Made by a program: the position numbers and the translations under genes | Assembly: GCA_019358945.1 (NCBI GenBank) | Contig: JAHHIE010000002.1 | Span: forward strand, 279,697 to 343,696 | DNA from: Stenomitos rutilans HA7619-LM2 | GTDB taxonomy: Bacteria > Cyanobacteriota > Cyanobacteriia > Leptolyngbyales > Leptolyngbyaceae | Direction of reading: 5' to 3' | DNA length: 64,000 nucleotides | The notes under the pieces: model-generated | Database searches by the model: none | Seen by the model: only the letters and a program-made list of their open reading frames with translations | What the model was told of the DNA's origin: nothing | Part shown: piece by piece, positions 40,607-49,439 of the stretch | How positions within the stretch are numbered: the stretch's first letter is position 1 | Layout: each line of letters begins with the position of its first letter

Positions 40607-41341
40607 GAATCCTCAGGTGCAGACTCAGGCCATAAAGCGCTGGATTTAATGCTTGGGGCTTAACGCAGTGAAGGGATGTGTGGCACTGCAATGATTTTAG
40701 TCCATCAGAATTGCAGTCCCACTAGTGCGTTGTGGTATGAAGGTGCCGTGTGATCAGGTGCTTTACAACAGGTCTCGATCGAGTAAGCTACAGCTTTATT
40801 AAAGGCGGGTGAGGGGTGTCGGGTATCGGGGGCCGGGTATTCTACACGAAGACGGCTTTGCGTTTGCGGCGAGTTTGACACGAATTGGGTAATAGTCGGT
40901 CTGGACGCGAATTTTGTCTCAGTATTTTTAGGAGAATTTGTCACGTTTCGAGTTTCCTGACGTACACTTTGTCCAGATATGGCGGTACTGAACGACCTGA
41001 AAATGATCTTCAACAGAGATCATTCATACGTGTAAGCGGTTTAAACTCAGCCACGGCTTACGCTTTGTAACCAGACGCATTAGACAGAAAGCACGCTTGT
41101 TCTTCAGGGCTATGTCCTTTAAGGTTACTAAACGTTAAGGTGCCTTTCTAGTTCAAGGTGGTTCAAGTATAGGACTAAACGTCCGGTTAGACTGCCTTTT
41201 AGCCTGTGCGATCGCCATCTCAACTTGGGGTTTCAAGTTCAGCCAGGGCATAATTTGGGCTGTTCCGGGAAGCCTAACTATATTAGAAGTGGCAGCAACA
41301 TCTCAGCCTGCTACTGCTCAGTACTCGTCAGGGGTTACATT

Positions 41342-44300
41342 GTGACTTCTCAGAAGGATCAAATTCAAGCGCTCATTACAGACATCGACAGTGTGCTTCA
41401 GAAAACAACGCCCCGTCTGCCGTGGGTTGTGTCTGGAGAGATGACGCAGCAGCGTCAAATTCTGGAGCGTGTGCGCAATTATCTAGTGACCTTTCAACGT
41501 CGGCAAATGGCTGGCGAAGGGTTTGAGCCATCAGGCGCTAGACCAGATTTACTGGCGCATGACATCTACTATCAACCAGCGCAAGGGTCTTACCAGTCGC
41601 CCCAGGCAGGCGCAGAGGCTGAGCGCTCGCTGCCCTATGGTCAAAGTGAAGCTGCTGCCCAACAAATGTTGCAGGCGCTGGCTCAGGAAATGGGATATCT
41701 GCGCTCTAACCTGATGCAGCCGCTTCAGTCAGATGTTGAGATGTTGCGCCAGCAGCGAGAAGCCTTAGTTCAAGAAATTCGTCAGCTTGAGGCACAGCGT
41801 CAGGGGTATGCAGGGCAGTTACCCGGACAGCAGCAGGTCATTGCAGAGTTTTTGCAGGCGTTGATGACTCGGCTGCAAGAGACACTGCCGCAACAAGTGG
41901 CACAATCTCTGCGGAGTAGCAATCAGCAGCAATCATTACCCTATGGCGCGAACTTGGCGTTGACAGGCTCGGCTCCAGTCGTGGCCCCGACCTCAGATGC
42001 ACCCTACCCAGGGCTTGGTAATATTCAGGTTCCCCAATCACAATCGGACGAGTTGCTGATTAAACTGGACTCCACGTTGAGCGTGGTGTTTGAGTCTTTG
42101 CAGCGCAATGTACAGGCGTATGAAGAGTCTCTGTCTCAAGGGCTGAATAAAATGCACAGCTTGGGACAGCAGGGCGAGATGATGTTTACGGCCCTGATTA
42201 GCCATTTAGCGGGTCAGCTTGGTCAGGAAGCTTCTTCCTACTTGCAGCCATCTACGCTCTCAAGTCTGGATTCTGCACGAGGGACTCTTCCTCTGTCTAG
42301 AGTAATCTCTAGGGCGGCACAAACGGCTCAATCGTCTTCAAACCCATCTGTACCATCGTTCTTGGAACAGCCTAACGCCTCAGCATCGCCTAACAGTGTT
42401 GATACAGTACGACCGCTGGCTCTGCCGTTTCCTGGTACTGAGCTTTCCAGCAATGTTCCTGCCGATGCAGCTACCACGCCTCCCGTGGCTGAGCCTGTAG
42501 ACAGCGCGATCGATTCCTGGCTTCGTTCTGCTGGCAGCGTTGAGGGTGAATCTACTGTTGATTTAGAAATTGCTGAATTAAATCTAGAAGGATTTGACCT
42601 CAACCAATTGGCTGCTCAGGATGTCAACGCACTCCTAGAATTAGATGCCAATCTGCTGGGCACAAATCTACCGCCTCAACCAATACTTGCACCTGAACCG
42701 TCGGCTATATCAGGCCAACCGAATGTAGCTGAGCCTTCATTTGGTGAGACGAGCGTTGAAGACACGGCAGACATTGATGCCGCGCTAAAACTGCTAGAGC
42801 AGTTAAGTTCAGAATTACAGGAGCAACCAACCTCTGTTGCAGATGCGGATGCCCAGATCGATCGGATGCTCAGCAGTCCTTCTACATTACCCAGCGACAC
42901 AACGACTGACAGCATTCCTGACGATGCAAAGGATGAACTGGATGAGTTCTATGAGAGCTTGTTTGGAAACCAGACGATCGCGGCTGAGCCATCAACCGCT
43001 GAGCAAGTCGCGACTCAAATTACAGATACGCCTGCTGTAGAGAGTCCAGTTGTAGAGACTCCAGTTACAGATGCTTCAATCTCAACAGACCAAGCATTTT
43101 TGACGGCTGATGCGATCGCGCCATCTGATACTCAACCTCAAGCTCAGTCCTTAGATGTGCCGTCATCAACCTTACAACCAATTAATACGCTCCCGGCTGA
43201 AGCCCAGGCACCTAAGGAGGCTTTAGCTGAGGCAGTAGTTGTACCGCCCTCGGTGTCTACCAGTGCTGATCCGACACTCGGTTGGGATTTGCTTGGGAAA
43301 GCAACCGACCCGCTTGCCGAACCAGACATTCCAGCAGCGCTGTTGGAAGATGAGCTACTAGACGGTTGGGATCTTGATGATGCTGAGGTCGATTTAGACG
43401 CGCTGGATATGCCTCCTGCTGGCGACGATCCACTCGGTCTTGGAGACGCTGTGGTCACGGGCGATCGCCAAACGAATGATCTTCCCCCATTTGATGATGC
43501 AGCAATCGCTCCGAGCGAGCCGCAAAGCTTGGTTGCAGAACCAACTTCAGAAGTGGTATCAGAGGCTGTGTCCGACAGCCCTTCTGGTGCTGGAGACCCT
43601 CAGCCTCACGACGAAATTGCGACTCTGACTGATTTATTTGACGAGACTCCTCCACCTGAGGAAGTGTCTCTAGAAGCCCCGATCGAGGCATCGGCAGAAA
43701 CGCCTAGCCAGTCCTTGCCTGTGCCTCCCGCCAATGTTTCCCCGGTGGTTTTACCTGTGCCAACTGCTGGAACGCTTCCCTCTGAGGGGGCAGGCGGCGA
43801 TCGCTTAACGGAAGATCGCTACACGCCTGCATCTCCTGAAGAAGACTTACTGCCGCTCCAAGCCGTTGAGGAAGAACCCGATCCCGAATTGTGGTTGGAC
43901 GAAAGCACGCTCAACCGCTTGAGCGAAGACCTTTTCAATCTAGAAGATGCGATCGGCGATCCGTCTGATTTGTCCTATGTAGGCGAACCACAAGCGAATC
44001 AGCCAGCGTTCTTCGCAGACCCAACCGTGACCGATGAACCTGCACCTGGTGACTCAACATCGCTGGAGGATTGGAGTGCTGCACTGGATGAAGGTTCTAG
44101 CGTCTTACCGCCACCGCCACCACAACCACCTGAGGTTAACCAGGGGGCGATCGCGGCACAGCCGGATGCATTCATTCTAGAAGGCATGGATGATCTGTTT
44201 GCCAATACGCCTACAGAACCTCCGGTTGTCCCTATTGCACCGCCAGTATCGCCGCCAGCAGAGCCATCGACTGCCTTTACGCTTGAGGGCATGAGTGATT

Positions 44301-45136
44301 TATTTGCCGACCCTCTGGCAGATACGACACCGTTGACCCCGACATTGCCTACCGCTAGCCAGCCCCTTCCCTTTACGCTCGAAGGCATGGATGATCTGTT
44401 TGGTGATGTGCCAGGAGTTCCTTCAGAGCCATTGCCATCAACGCCCACCGAAACCGATCAGCCCCTACCATTCACGTTAGACGGTGTAGACAGCCTGTTT
44501 GCCGATGTTCCGCCTGTTGCAGACACACCTCCGGCACCTGAGGTGGCACCGACAACTCCACCACAAGAACCAGCAGCATCCACTGCTGCGTTCAGCTTTG
44601 AACAAGTGGGCAATCTCTTTGTTGAAGTGCCTTCTGCTGAGGTGCCTTCTACTAATATTCCTACTAACATTGGCATTCAAGAGCCGATCGCTCCCCCTGT
44701 AGAACAATCGCTAGAGCCATCCCCTGTGGCTCCGTTTACGCTAGAACAGGTTGGTGGTCTCTTTATAGAGAAGCCTTCAGAAGCAAGCCCTGTTTTGAAT
44801 GTGCGATCGACGGAAGAGGCAGCATCTCTGACGGAGCCATTTTCTGAAGCAGTTCCAACGCCCTTCTCCTTAGAGCAAGTGGGCGATTTGTTTGCAGACA
44901 GCTCTTTGGAAGATCCAGCGTTAGACTTAACTACACCACCAATCTTGCAACCGCCCTCATTAGAACCTGAAAAGCTGTCAACTGAATCCTCCCAACCCGA
45001 CCTATCTAGCGCTGAACCAGCCACGCTAGAGCAGGCATTTGCCAGCCTGATGGGAGCCTTTGACGAGCCAATATCACCTGCCAGTGATGATAGGGCAGAC
45101 AGCCAAGATCCTGAAAAAAAAAAGGGGATGAGCTAG
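41342..45136 (+). CDS. Giant acidic, Pro-rich repeat protein; ends at a slippery heptamer
   Basis: About 1264 residues from GTG 41342, which has AGGGG seven bases upstream (a TTG at 41225 also fits). The first 300 residues are helical and Gln-rich with coiled-coil text (LRQQREALVQEIRQLEAQRQ). The rest is acidic, Pro/Ala/Ser/Thr-rich and probably disordered. Seven copies of a motif like PFTLEGMDDLFADVP occur at about 943-1190. The frame ends KKKGMS at TAG 45134, right after A10 G4. In the -1 frame the text continues without a stop into the next gene. Function unknown; a scaffold for the Hsp70-like partner is inference. Confidence 0.85.
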   Translation: MTSQKDQIQALITDIDSVLQKTTPRLPWVVSGEMTQQRQILERVRNYLVTFQRRQMAGEGFEPSGARPDLLAHDIYYQPAQGSYQSPQAGAEAERSLPYGQSEAAAQQMLQALAQEMGYLRSNLMQPLQSDVEMLRQQREALVQEIRQLEAQRQGYAGQLPGQQQVIAEFLQALMTRLQETLPQQVAQSLRSSNQQQSLPYGANLALTGSAPVVAPTSDAPYPGLGNIQVPQSQSDELLIKLDSTLSVVFESLQRNVQAYEESLSQGLNKMHSLGQQGEMMFTALISHLAGQLGQEASSYLQPSTLSSLDSARGTLPLSRVISRAAQTAQSSSNPSVPSFLEQPNASASPNSVDTVRPLALPFPGTELSSNVPADAATTPPVAEPVDSAIDSWLRSAGSVEGESTVDLEIAELNLEGFDLNQLAAQDVNALLELDANLLGTNLPPQPILAPEPSAISGQPNVAEPSFGETSVEDTADIDAALKLLEQLSSELQEQPTSVADADAQIDRMLSSPSTLPSDTTTDSIPDDAKDELDEFYESLFGNQTIAAEPSTAEQVATQITDTPAVESPVVETPVTDASISTDQAFLTADAIAPSDTQPQAQSLDVPSSTLQPINTLPAEAQAPKEALAEAVVVPPSVSTSADPTLGWDLLGKATDPLAEPDIPAALLEDELLDGWDLDDAEVDLDALDMPPAGDDPLGLGDAVVTGDRQTNDLPPFDDAAIAPSEPQSLVAEPTSEVVSEAVSDSPSGAGDPQPHDEIATLTDLFDETPPPEEVSLEAPIEASAETPSQSLPVPPANVSPVVLPVPTAGTLPSEGAGGDRLTEDRYTPASPEEDLLPLQAVEEEPDPELWLDESTLNRLSEDLFNLEDAIGDPSDLSYVGEPQANQPAFFADPTVTDEPAPGDSTSLEDWSAALDEGSSVLPPPPPQPPEVNQGAIAAQPDAFILEGMDDLFANTPTEPPVVPIAPPVSPPAEPSTAFTLEGMSDLFADPLADTTPLTPTLPTASQPLPFTLEGMDDLFGDVPGVPSEPLPSTPTETDQPLPFTLDGVDSLFADVPPVADTPPAPEVAPTTPPQEPAASTAAFSFEQVGNLFVEVPSAEVPSTNIPTNIGIQEPIAPPVEQSLEPSPVAPFTLEQVGGLFIEKPSEASPVLNVRSTEEAASLTEPFSEAVPTPFSLEQVGDLFADSSLEDPALDLTTPPILQPPSLEPEKLSTESSQPDLSSAEPATLEQAFASLMGAFDEPISPASDDRADSQDPEKKKGMS
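45118..45124 (+). promoter_or_regulatory. A AAA AAG slippery heptamer, candidate -1 frameshift site
   Basis: In the zero frame the codons are AAA AAG preceded by A, the strongest known bacterial -1 slip site (as in dnaX). GATGAGC at 45127-45133 can pair with GCTCATC at 45162-45168, and GGGG at 45124-45127 with CCCC at 45137-45140. A slip here joins the two ORFs. An indel in the 10-A run would look the same. Confidence 0.55.
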
Positions 45137-45168
45137 CCCCTGATCACTCAGATCCTTCGACGCTCATC

Positions 45169-47079
45169 GTGCAGCCAAAATTGCCCCCCGATGAAACGAT
45201 CGGGCAGACGGTTGAGCCGCAAACTATTGAGCCGGAGAACAGTGAGCCACAGATTGGGGGAACGGTATTCGAGCCGCCCACAGAAGCAACCACAGAGGAC
45301 ACAGATTCCCTTTGGTGTCTGGGGGTTGATCTTGGAACGACCGAAATCTCAGCCGCTTTGTTACGTCTACAGACGGGGCAGTTCTACCCAATCGTCTGGC
45401 AAGAAACCGCGCCATTGGATCAGCCACCGTTGTCTGGGTTGCCTGCGATCGCCTATTTATCTGGTACACAGCTACAGCACTCGCCCGAAGTGCCTATTGC
45501 CTTGGGGTATCAGGCGTTAGAGTCAGAATTTACCATTGACACCCAATTGGAAGCGCCCGAAGGACTGCTGCTGAGCAACTTCAAGCCTTTACTTAAAGTG
45601 GGCATCCCCTACTGGCAGGAACAAACTCAGCAGTGGCAGCCAATGCTCCAATGGTCGGATCAACAACGGCTTGCTCTAGGATGGATTCAGCAAGCCTTGG
45701 TCGCGCTCCTCAAAACATTGCAGGGAAGCGTGGCTGGCTTAACAAGCACCACTCCAGAACTGTCGCCAGAAGCGTTTCAAGCGGCGATCGCACGCATTAG
45801 TAGCGTTGTCATCGGGTGCCCTACAGGATGGTCGGATACCTACTGCTTTAATCTTCGAGAGGCGGTGCTTGTAACAGGGTTAGTTGACAGTGCTGAGCAG
45901 ATTTACTTTGTCGAAGACGCGATCGCCGCTTTGGTTGGCACTCTATCCGATCCGTCGTTATCCGCAAGTCAGCCGTCTTCTGCGGGTACGTCTTACAGCC
46001 ATCCTCAGGAGCCACTGCAAGGGGGCACGCTGGTCATGAATGCTGGTGCGACATTCACTGAACTCTTGTTGGTTGATGTGCCACTCGATCGTCAATGGCT
46101 AACCCGCGAACACCTCTACCTGCGTAGCCTTGCCTATGCTGGAGACGCGATTGACCAGGACATCATTTGCCAAATTCTATATCCTTCTGCCTGGAACTGG
46201 GACAGCTTGGATTTACAAAGCCTAGACTTGCCGCTACCGGGTGAGCCAGATCAGGAAGCCCGCGATCGCTTGCAGCAGAGATTACGCAGTAGCGACCTGG
46301 GACGACATTTGCTAAATGCAGCTAGACAGCTCAAGTTGGCTCTGCACCATCAAGATACGGCCACCTTTAAGCTCAATGACCAGCAATGGACAGTTAGTCA
46401 GCAAGACCTGCACAGCCGAGTCATGGTGCCTTACCTTCAACAGCTCAATCGAGACCTCAATGTACTGCTTAACCAGAGTGGTATTGCCGTACAGTCTGTA
46501 CAGCAAGTGATTTGCACAGGCAGAACCACAGCACTGCCTGCGATCGCCTACTGGCTCAAACAAAAGCTACCAAACATGCGCTTAATTCAAGCTCATGACA
46601 CGTCAGAAGCGGTTAGCCTAATTGCTCAGGGCTTGGCAACATTGCCTCTCTACCCACAGATGCTAGATGCCGTGCGCCATCAGTACAGCGACTATTTCCT
46701 ACTGCATGAACTGGTGCGGATTTTGCCGCAGGAACCGCTTTCGGTTGGACGCATTCTGCAACTGCTAGAAAATCAAGGTATTAACACCAATTTCTGTCAG
46801 CGCCAAATTCTCAGCCTGCTCGAAGGGCATCTACCAGAGGGGCTACTGCCTTCCAGGGCGACTGCGAGTTTGCTGGTCGAAGTAGACCAAAATGCTGATT
46901 ACCAGGCATTGGCAGCAAAACCACTGTTTTCTAGAGAGAGCAACCAGCTTTATGGCTTCTATCCTGAGATGCGCGATCGCCTTCAGCACTACCTGACAGC
47001 CATTCTGACAAACGCGCATCAGACGTTAGCGGAACCGTTATCGATCGAGCTAGGTGCTGAAGCAAGGGATGAGGGATGA
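45169..47079 (+). CDS. Hsp70-like actin-fold ATPase family protein
   Basis: A 636-residue reading from GTG 45169, which has no ribosome-binding site. The first 45 residues repeat the acidic style of the preceding ORF. The ATPase starts with phosphate-1 loop CLGVDLGTTEISAALL and later shows GGTLVMNAGATFTELLLVD (phosphate-2) and VICTGRTTALPAIAYWL (adenosine motif). No canonical Hsp70 substrate domain follows; the C-terminus is helical. It probably is the C-terminal half of a frameshift fusion with the upstream ORF. The stop lies within GGATGAG/GGATGAA heptamers (47067-47094). Confidence 0.82.
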   Translation: MQPKLPPDETIGQTVEPQTIEPENSEPQIGGTVFEPPTEATTEDTDSLWCLGVDLGTTEISAALLRLQTGQFYPIVWQETAPLDQPPLSGLPAIAYLSGTQLQHSPEVPIALGYQALESEFTIDTQLEAPEGLLLSNFKPLLKVGIPYWQEQTQQWQPMLQWSDQQRLALGWIQQALVALLKTLQGSVAGLTSTTPELSPEAFQAAIARISSVVIGCPTGWSDTYCFNLREAVLVTGLVDSAEQIYFVEDAIAALVGTLSDPSLSASQPSSAGTSYSHPQEPLQGGTLVMNAGATFTELLLVDVPLDRQWLTREHLYLRSLAYAGDAIDQDIICQILYPSAWNWDSLDLQSLDLPLPGEPDQEARDRLQQRLRSSDLGRHLLNAARQLKLALHHQDTATFKLNDQQWTVSQQDLHSRVMVPYLQQLNRDLNVLLNQSGIAVQSVQQVICTGRTTALPAIAYWLKQKLPNMRLIQAHDTSEAVSLIAQGLATLPLYPQMLDAVRHQYSDYFLLHELVRILPQEPLSVGRILQLLENQGINTNFCQRQILSLLEGHLPEGLLPSRATASLLVEVDQNADYQALAAKPLFSRESNQLYGFYPEMRDRLQHYLTAILTNAHQTLAEPLSIELGAEARDEG

Positions 47080-47094
47080 AGGATGAGGGATGAA
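47067..47094. repeat. GGATGAG/GGATGAA heptamer repeat over the gene end
   Basis: Four heptamers, alternating GGATGAG and GGATGAA, cover the last four codons (RDEG, stop) of the Hsp70-like gene. The repeat therefore supplies the stop codon. Confidence 0.85.
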
Positions 47095-47097
47095 ACT

Positions 47098-48432
47098 CTA
47101 TTTGAGGCGACTGTTAGCTGCTTTGAGCATTACCTGTGCTTTGGTGTAGACGGTGGTACCAGGTTTGACATCATCTAGCGTATCGGCGATGACTCGAAGT
47201 TGACCGGTTTGGGATGGGCTAAGCGCTGTTGCATTGGCTGGAATCGTATCAAACAAAGCGTTTCGTAGCCGTTGCGCTTCCTCAAAGGCTTGTGTAGATG
47301 CTTGCTCAGTTTTTAGCCGAATCTCTGCGTTGCCGAGGCTTTGTGTGTAGCTTGCCAGCAGTGTTTGAGCTTGCTGATAGTCAGGGTCTTTAAAGTCGAT
47401 TTTTTCGAGACGATCGATCGCCGTTGCCCATTGCTTTTGGTTTTCTTCCCACTCAATCGCCGTATGAGGACTCTTTGGATCAAGCTGCTGCGCTGTTTGA
47501 GCAAAGATCTTGGCGGCCTCAATTAGATTACTTGATTGTGCCGTGCCCATTGCCATGCCAGAAACCTGCTGAAGGTCACGCTCATAGGCCGTTAGCCTGG
47601 GTCGTGCCATCCGCTCAGCAAGGGTTTGATCGGGCAGTTGGTGGAGTTGATCGATCGCCTGCTGCCATTGGGCGATCGCGGCTTGCTTTTCAGCCGCATT
47701 GGGCGCTACTTGATACTGCTGTTTTGCTTTGCCAAGCAGCTGATCGGCTTGATTTAGCTGCGTTTGGGCATTGTTTTCCTGAAACAGCTTGGCATCCATG
47801 CGAGCGACTTCTTTACGAGCACCCTGAAACTCATCCAGCGTGAAGTGCCAGCCGCATTGGAAAAAACTACAGTATGCTTGTGGGTAATAGCCCAAAAACC
47901 AAACAGGTAAAGCATCGAGGCTTTTTTGTGCGGTTTTAACTTTGGTGGTACCTAACTCTAGGTCAGCAGGACTGGTTGCCTGATTCACCAATTGGTCTGC
48001 CTGCTCGGTGGCTGCAACTGCCTGCCGATAGTTTTTGTCCATGCTGATGAAGCTGGGTAGGAGGACGATCGGAGCCACTCGCGCCACCGTCCAACGAATG
48101 GGTGGGTAGGGCAAGTTCAGCACCCAAATACCGCTTGCAAGCCCTGCAACACCTGCCAACACGGCTGATGCTAACCGCAACCGATTCGTCGTTGGGGAGG
48201 GACAGTTTGCACGAGCCGCCGCTTTCAACACCTTTTCGCTGAAACCGGGAAACAAATCAACGATCGCGTCCCGCAAGTCTTCCAACACTAACGGCGTACC
48301 CGTTTGTGCCTGAAACCGTTCCAACCGCCGCAAGGCAATATCACGCTGCACCTCTCCAGCGATATCGTTCGCGCTACAGCGCAAAATTTCTGCTTTGAGA
48401 ATCTCGAAGGCACGCTGATTGAGACGAGACAT
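47098..48432 (-). CDS. Membrane-anchored coiled-coil protein, unknown
   Basis: A 444-residue protein from ATG 48432. A helical head (about 1-85), one or two membrane spans (ASAVLAGVAGLASGIWVLNL and VAPIVLLPSFIS, about 85-130), then a long Gln/Ala/Lys-rich helical region (AEKQAAIAQWQQAIDQLHQL; TPR-like or coiled coil). There are no catalytic motifs. It is convergent with the Hsp70-like gene, 18 bases away. I recall similar unnamed cyanobacterial proteins but no function. Confidence 0.75.
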   Translation of the reverse strand: MSRLNQRAFEILKAEILRCSANDIAGEVQRDIALRRLERFQAQTGTPLVLEDLRDAIVDLFPGFSEKVLKAAARANCPSPTTNRLRLASAVLAGVAGLASGIWVLNLPYPPIRWTVARVAPIVLLPSFISMDKNYRQAVAATEQADQLVNQATSPADLELGTTKVKTAQKSLDALPVWFLGYYPQAYCSFFQCGWHFTLDEFQGARKEVARMDAKLFQENNAQTQLNQADQLLGKAKQQYQVAPNAAEKQAAIAQWQQAIDQLHQLPDQTLAERMARPRLTAYERDLQQVSGMAMGTAQSSNLIEAAKIFAQTAQQLDPKSPHTAIEWEENQKQWATAIDRLEKIDFKDPDYQQAQTLLASYTQSLGNAEIRLKTEQASTQAFEEAQRLRNALFDTIPANATALSPSQTGQLRVIADTLDDVKPGTTVYTKAQVMLKAANSRLK

Positions 48433-48932
48433 ACGTTTTGTTGAATAACCTGTTAGATGGTTTTGCTGCTAGTAACTTCATCACAGGACGATCGATTCCG
48501 TCAGTTTCATGACGACATCACACAAAGCCAGCCTCAATATGCCCAGAAATCATCCATGACACGCACAGGAATCTTCTACCTTCTGCCTTTCATCTTGAGC
48601 CATCAGCGTAGAAGTTTTGAGTTTTGAGTTCTGAGTTTTGAGTTAAAGAGCTATCAACTATTGGCGGTCTTCTAATACCGATTTAAAGAATGACGGCTAC
48701 AGATCAATCGGTGGGTTAGGGGCAAGGCAATGCCTTGCCCCTACAGGATGTGTCGCATTTTCAATTCAAATTGGTATAACAACCAACAACTAAAAACCAA
48801 CAACTTCTTTTGCCTTCCGCCCTCTGCCTTTTGCCCTCTTTCTACCCACCTCTTTCTACCCATATGAGGATTCTGCGGCACGTTCTGTTGGCTAAGCTGC
48901 ATGGACAAACACTTGCCAAGGAGCCAATGCTA
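48433..48932. repeat. Repeat-rich intergenic region with a 13-pair palindrome
   Basis: It contains near-tandem GTTTTGAGTTTTGAGTTCTG words (about 48610-48645), the palindrome TAGGGGCAAGGCA-A-TGCCTTGCCCCTA at 48717-48743, and CCAACAACTAAAAACCAACA (48782 on), the dispersed repeat. In-frame starts at 48810 and 48864 for the next gene lie in repeat-derived text and are not preferred. Confidence 0.65.
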
Positions 48933-49394
48933 ATGACGATGGCGGACGATCGCGAATTAGATTTGCAAACCAATGATGCCTTAGATGCCGACTCTGATCT
49001 CGATACCGATGAGTTTGATGATCTGGTGGAGCCGGATTCAGGTGATCTGCCCCAAGAACTGACAGAGTCGTATGGTACAGGAGTTCATGATCAACCAAGT
49101 TCTGCGGTCGGTGGACGTGTAAGCGACTTTAATGAAGCCAGCCCAACCCTTACAGGTGGCGATGTTGATGCCAACTATGAGCAGGCGAATGCGGATGGCG
49201 ATGAGTCCGTTGGCGGTACTGTTTCCACACCTGATATGGATGTTGTGGATGAATTGGGGGCAGCTGTAGGCTTGGAAATGAACGATCGCTCCTTTCTGCG
49301 TACTAATGATGTGCTGGAAGAACGCGATAATCGCCGTTGGGAATTGGAGCCATCCTCTTCTGAAGATTATGCTGATCGGAGAGAGGAGGCATAG
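48933..49394 (+). CDS. DUF6335 family protein
   Basis: An acidic 153-residue protein from ATG 48933, which has AAGGAG nine bases upstream. The core LTESYGTGVHDQPSSAVGGR, SPTLTGGDVDANYEQA, GGTVSTPDMDVVDELGAAVG and LEMNDRSFLRTNDVLEERD matches DUF6335 proteins of cyanobacteria from memory. It is soluble with no membrane span. Function unknown. It ends 45 bases before recQ. Confidence 0.8.
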   Translation: MTMADDRELDLQTNDALDADSDLDTDEFDDLVEPDSGDLPQELTESYGTGVHDQPSSAVGGRVSDFNEASPTLTGGDVDANYEQANADGDESVGGTVSTPDMDVVDELGAAVGLEMNDRSFLRTNDVLEERDNRRWELEPSSSEDYADRREEA

Positions 49395-49439
49395 AGCGAT
49401 CGAGTTCGGTGCGATCGCTCCTTGCAGCTAGAGAACCTT

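Larger units (their letters stand above)
40217..41341. other. 1.1 kb intergenic region
   Basis: Long gap between the Crp/Fnr gene and the acidic repeat protein. It holds a 30-codon ORF with a strong ribosome-binding site (40463-40555) and a 12-pair stem-loop (40563-40606), listed separately. From 40840 on, G-rich words (GGGTGTCGGGTATCGGGG) resemble dispersed repeats. No rRNA, tRNA or known small RNA motif was recognised. Confidence 0.5.
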
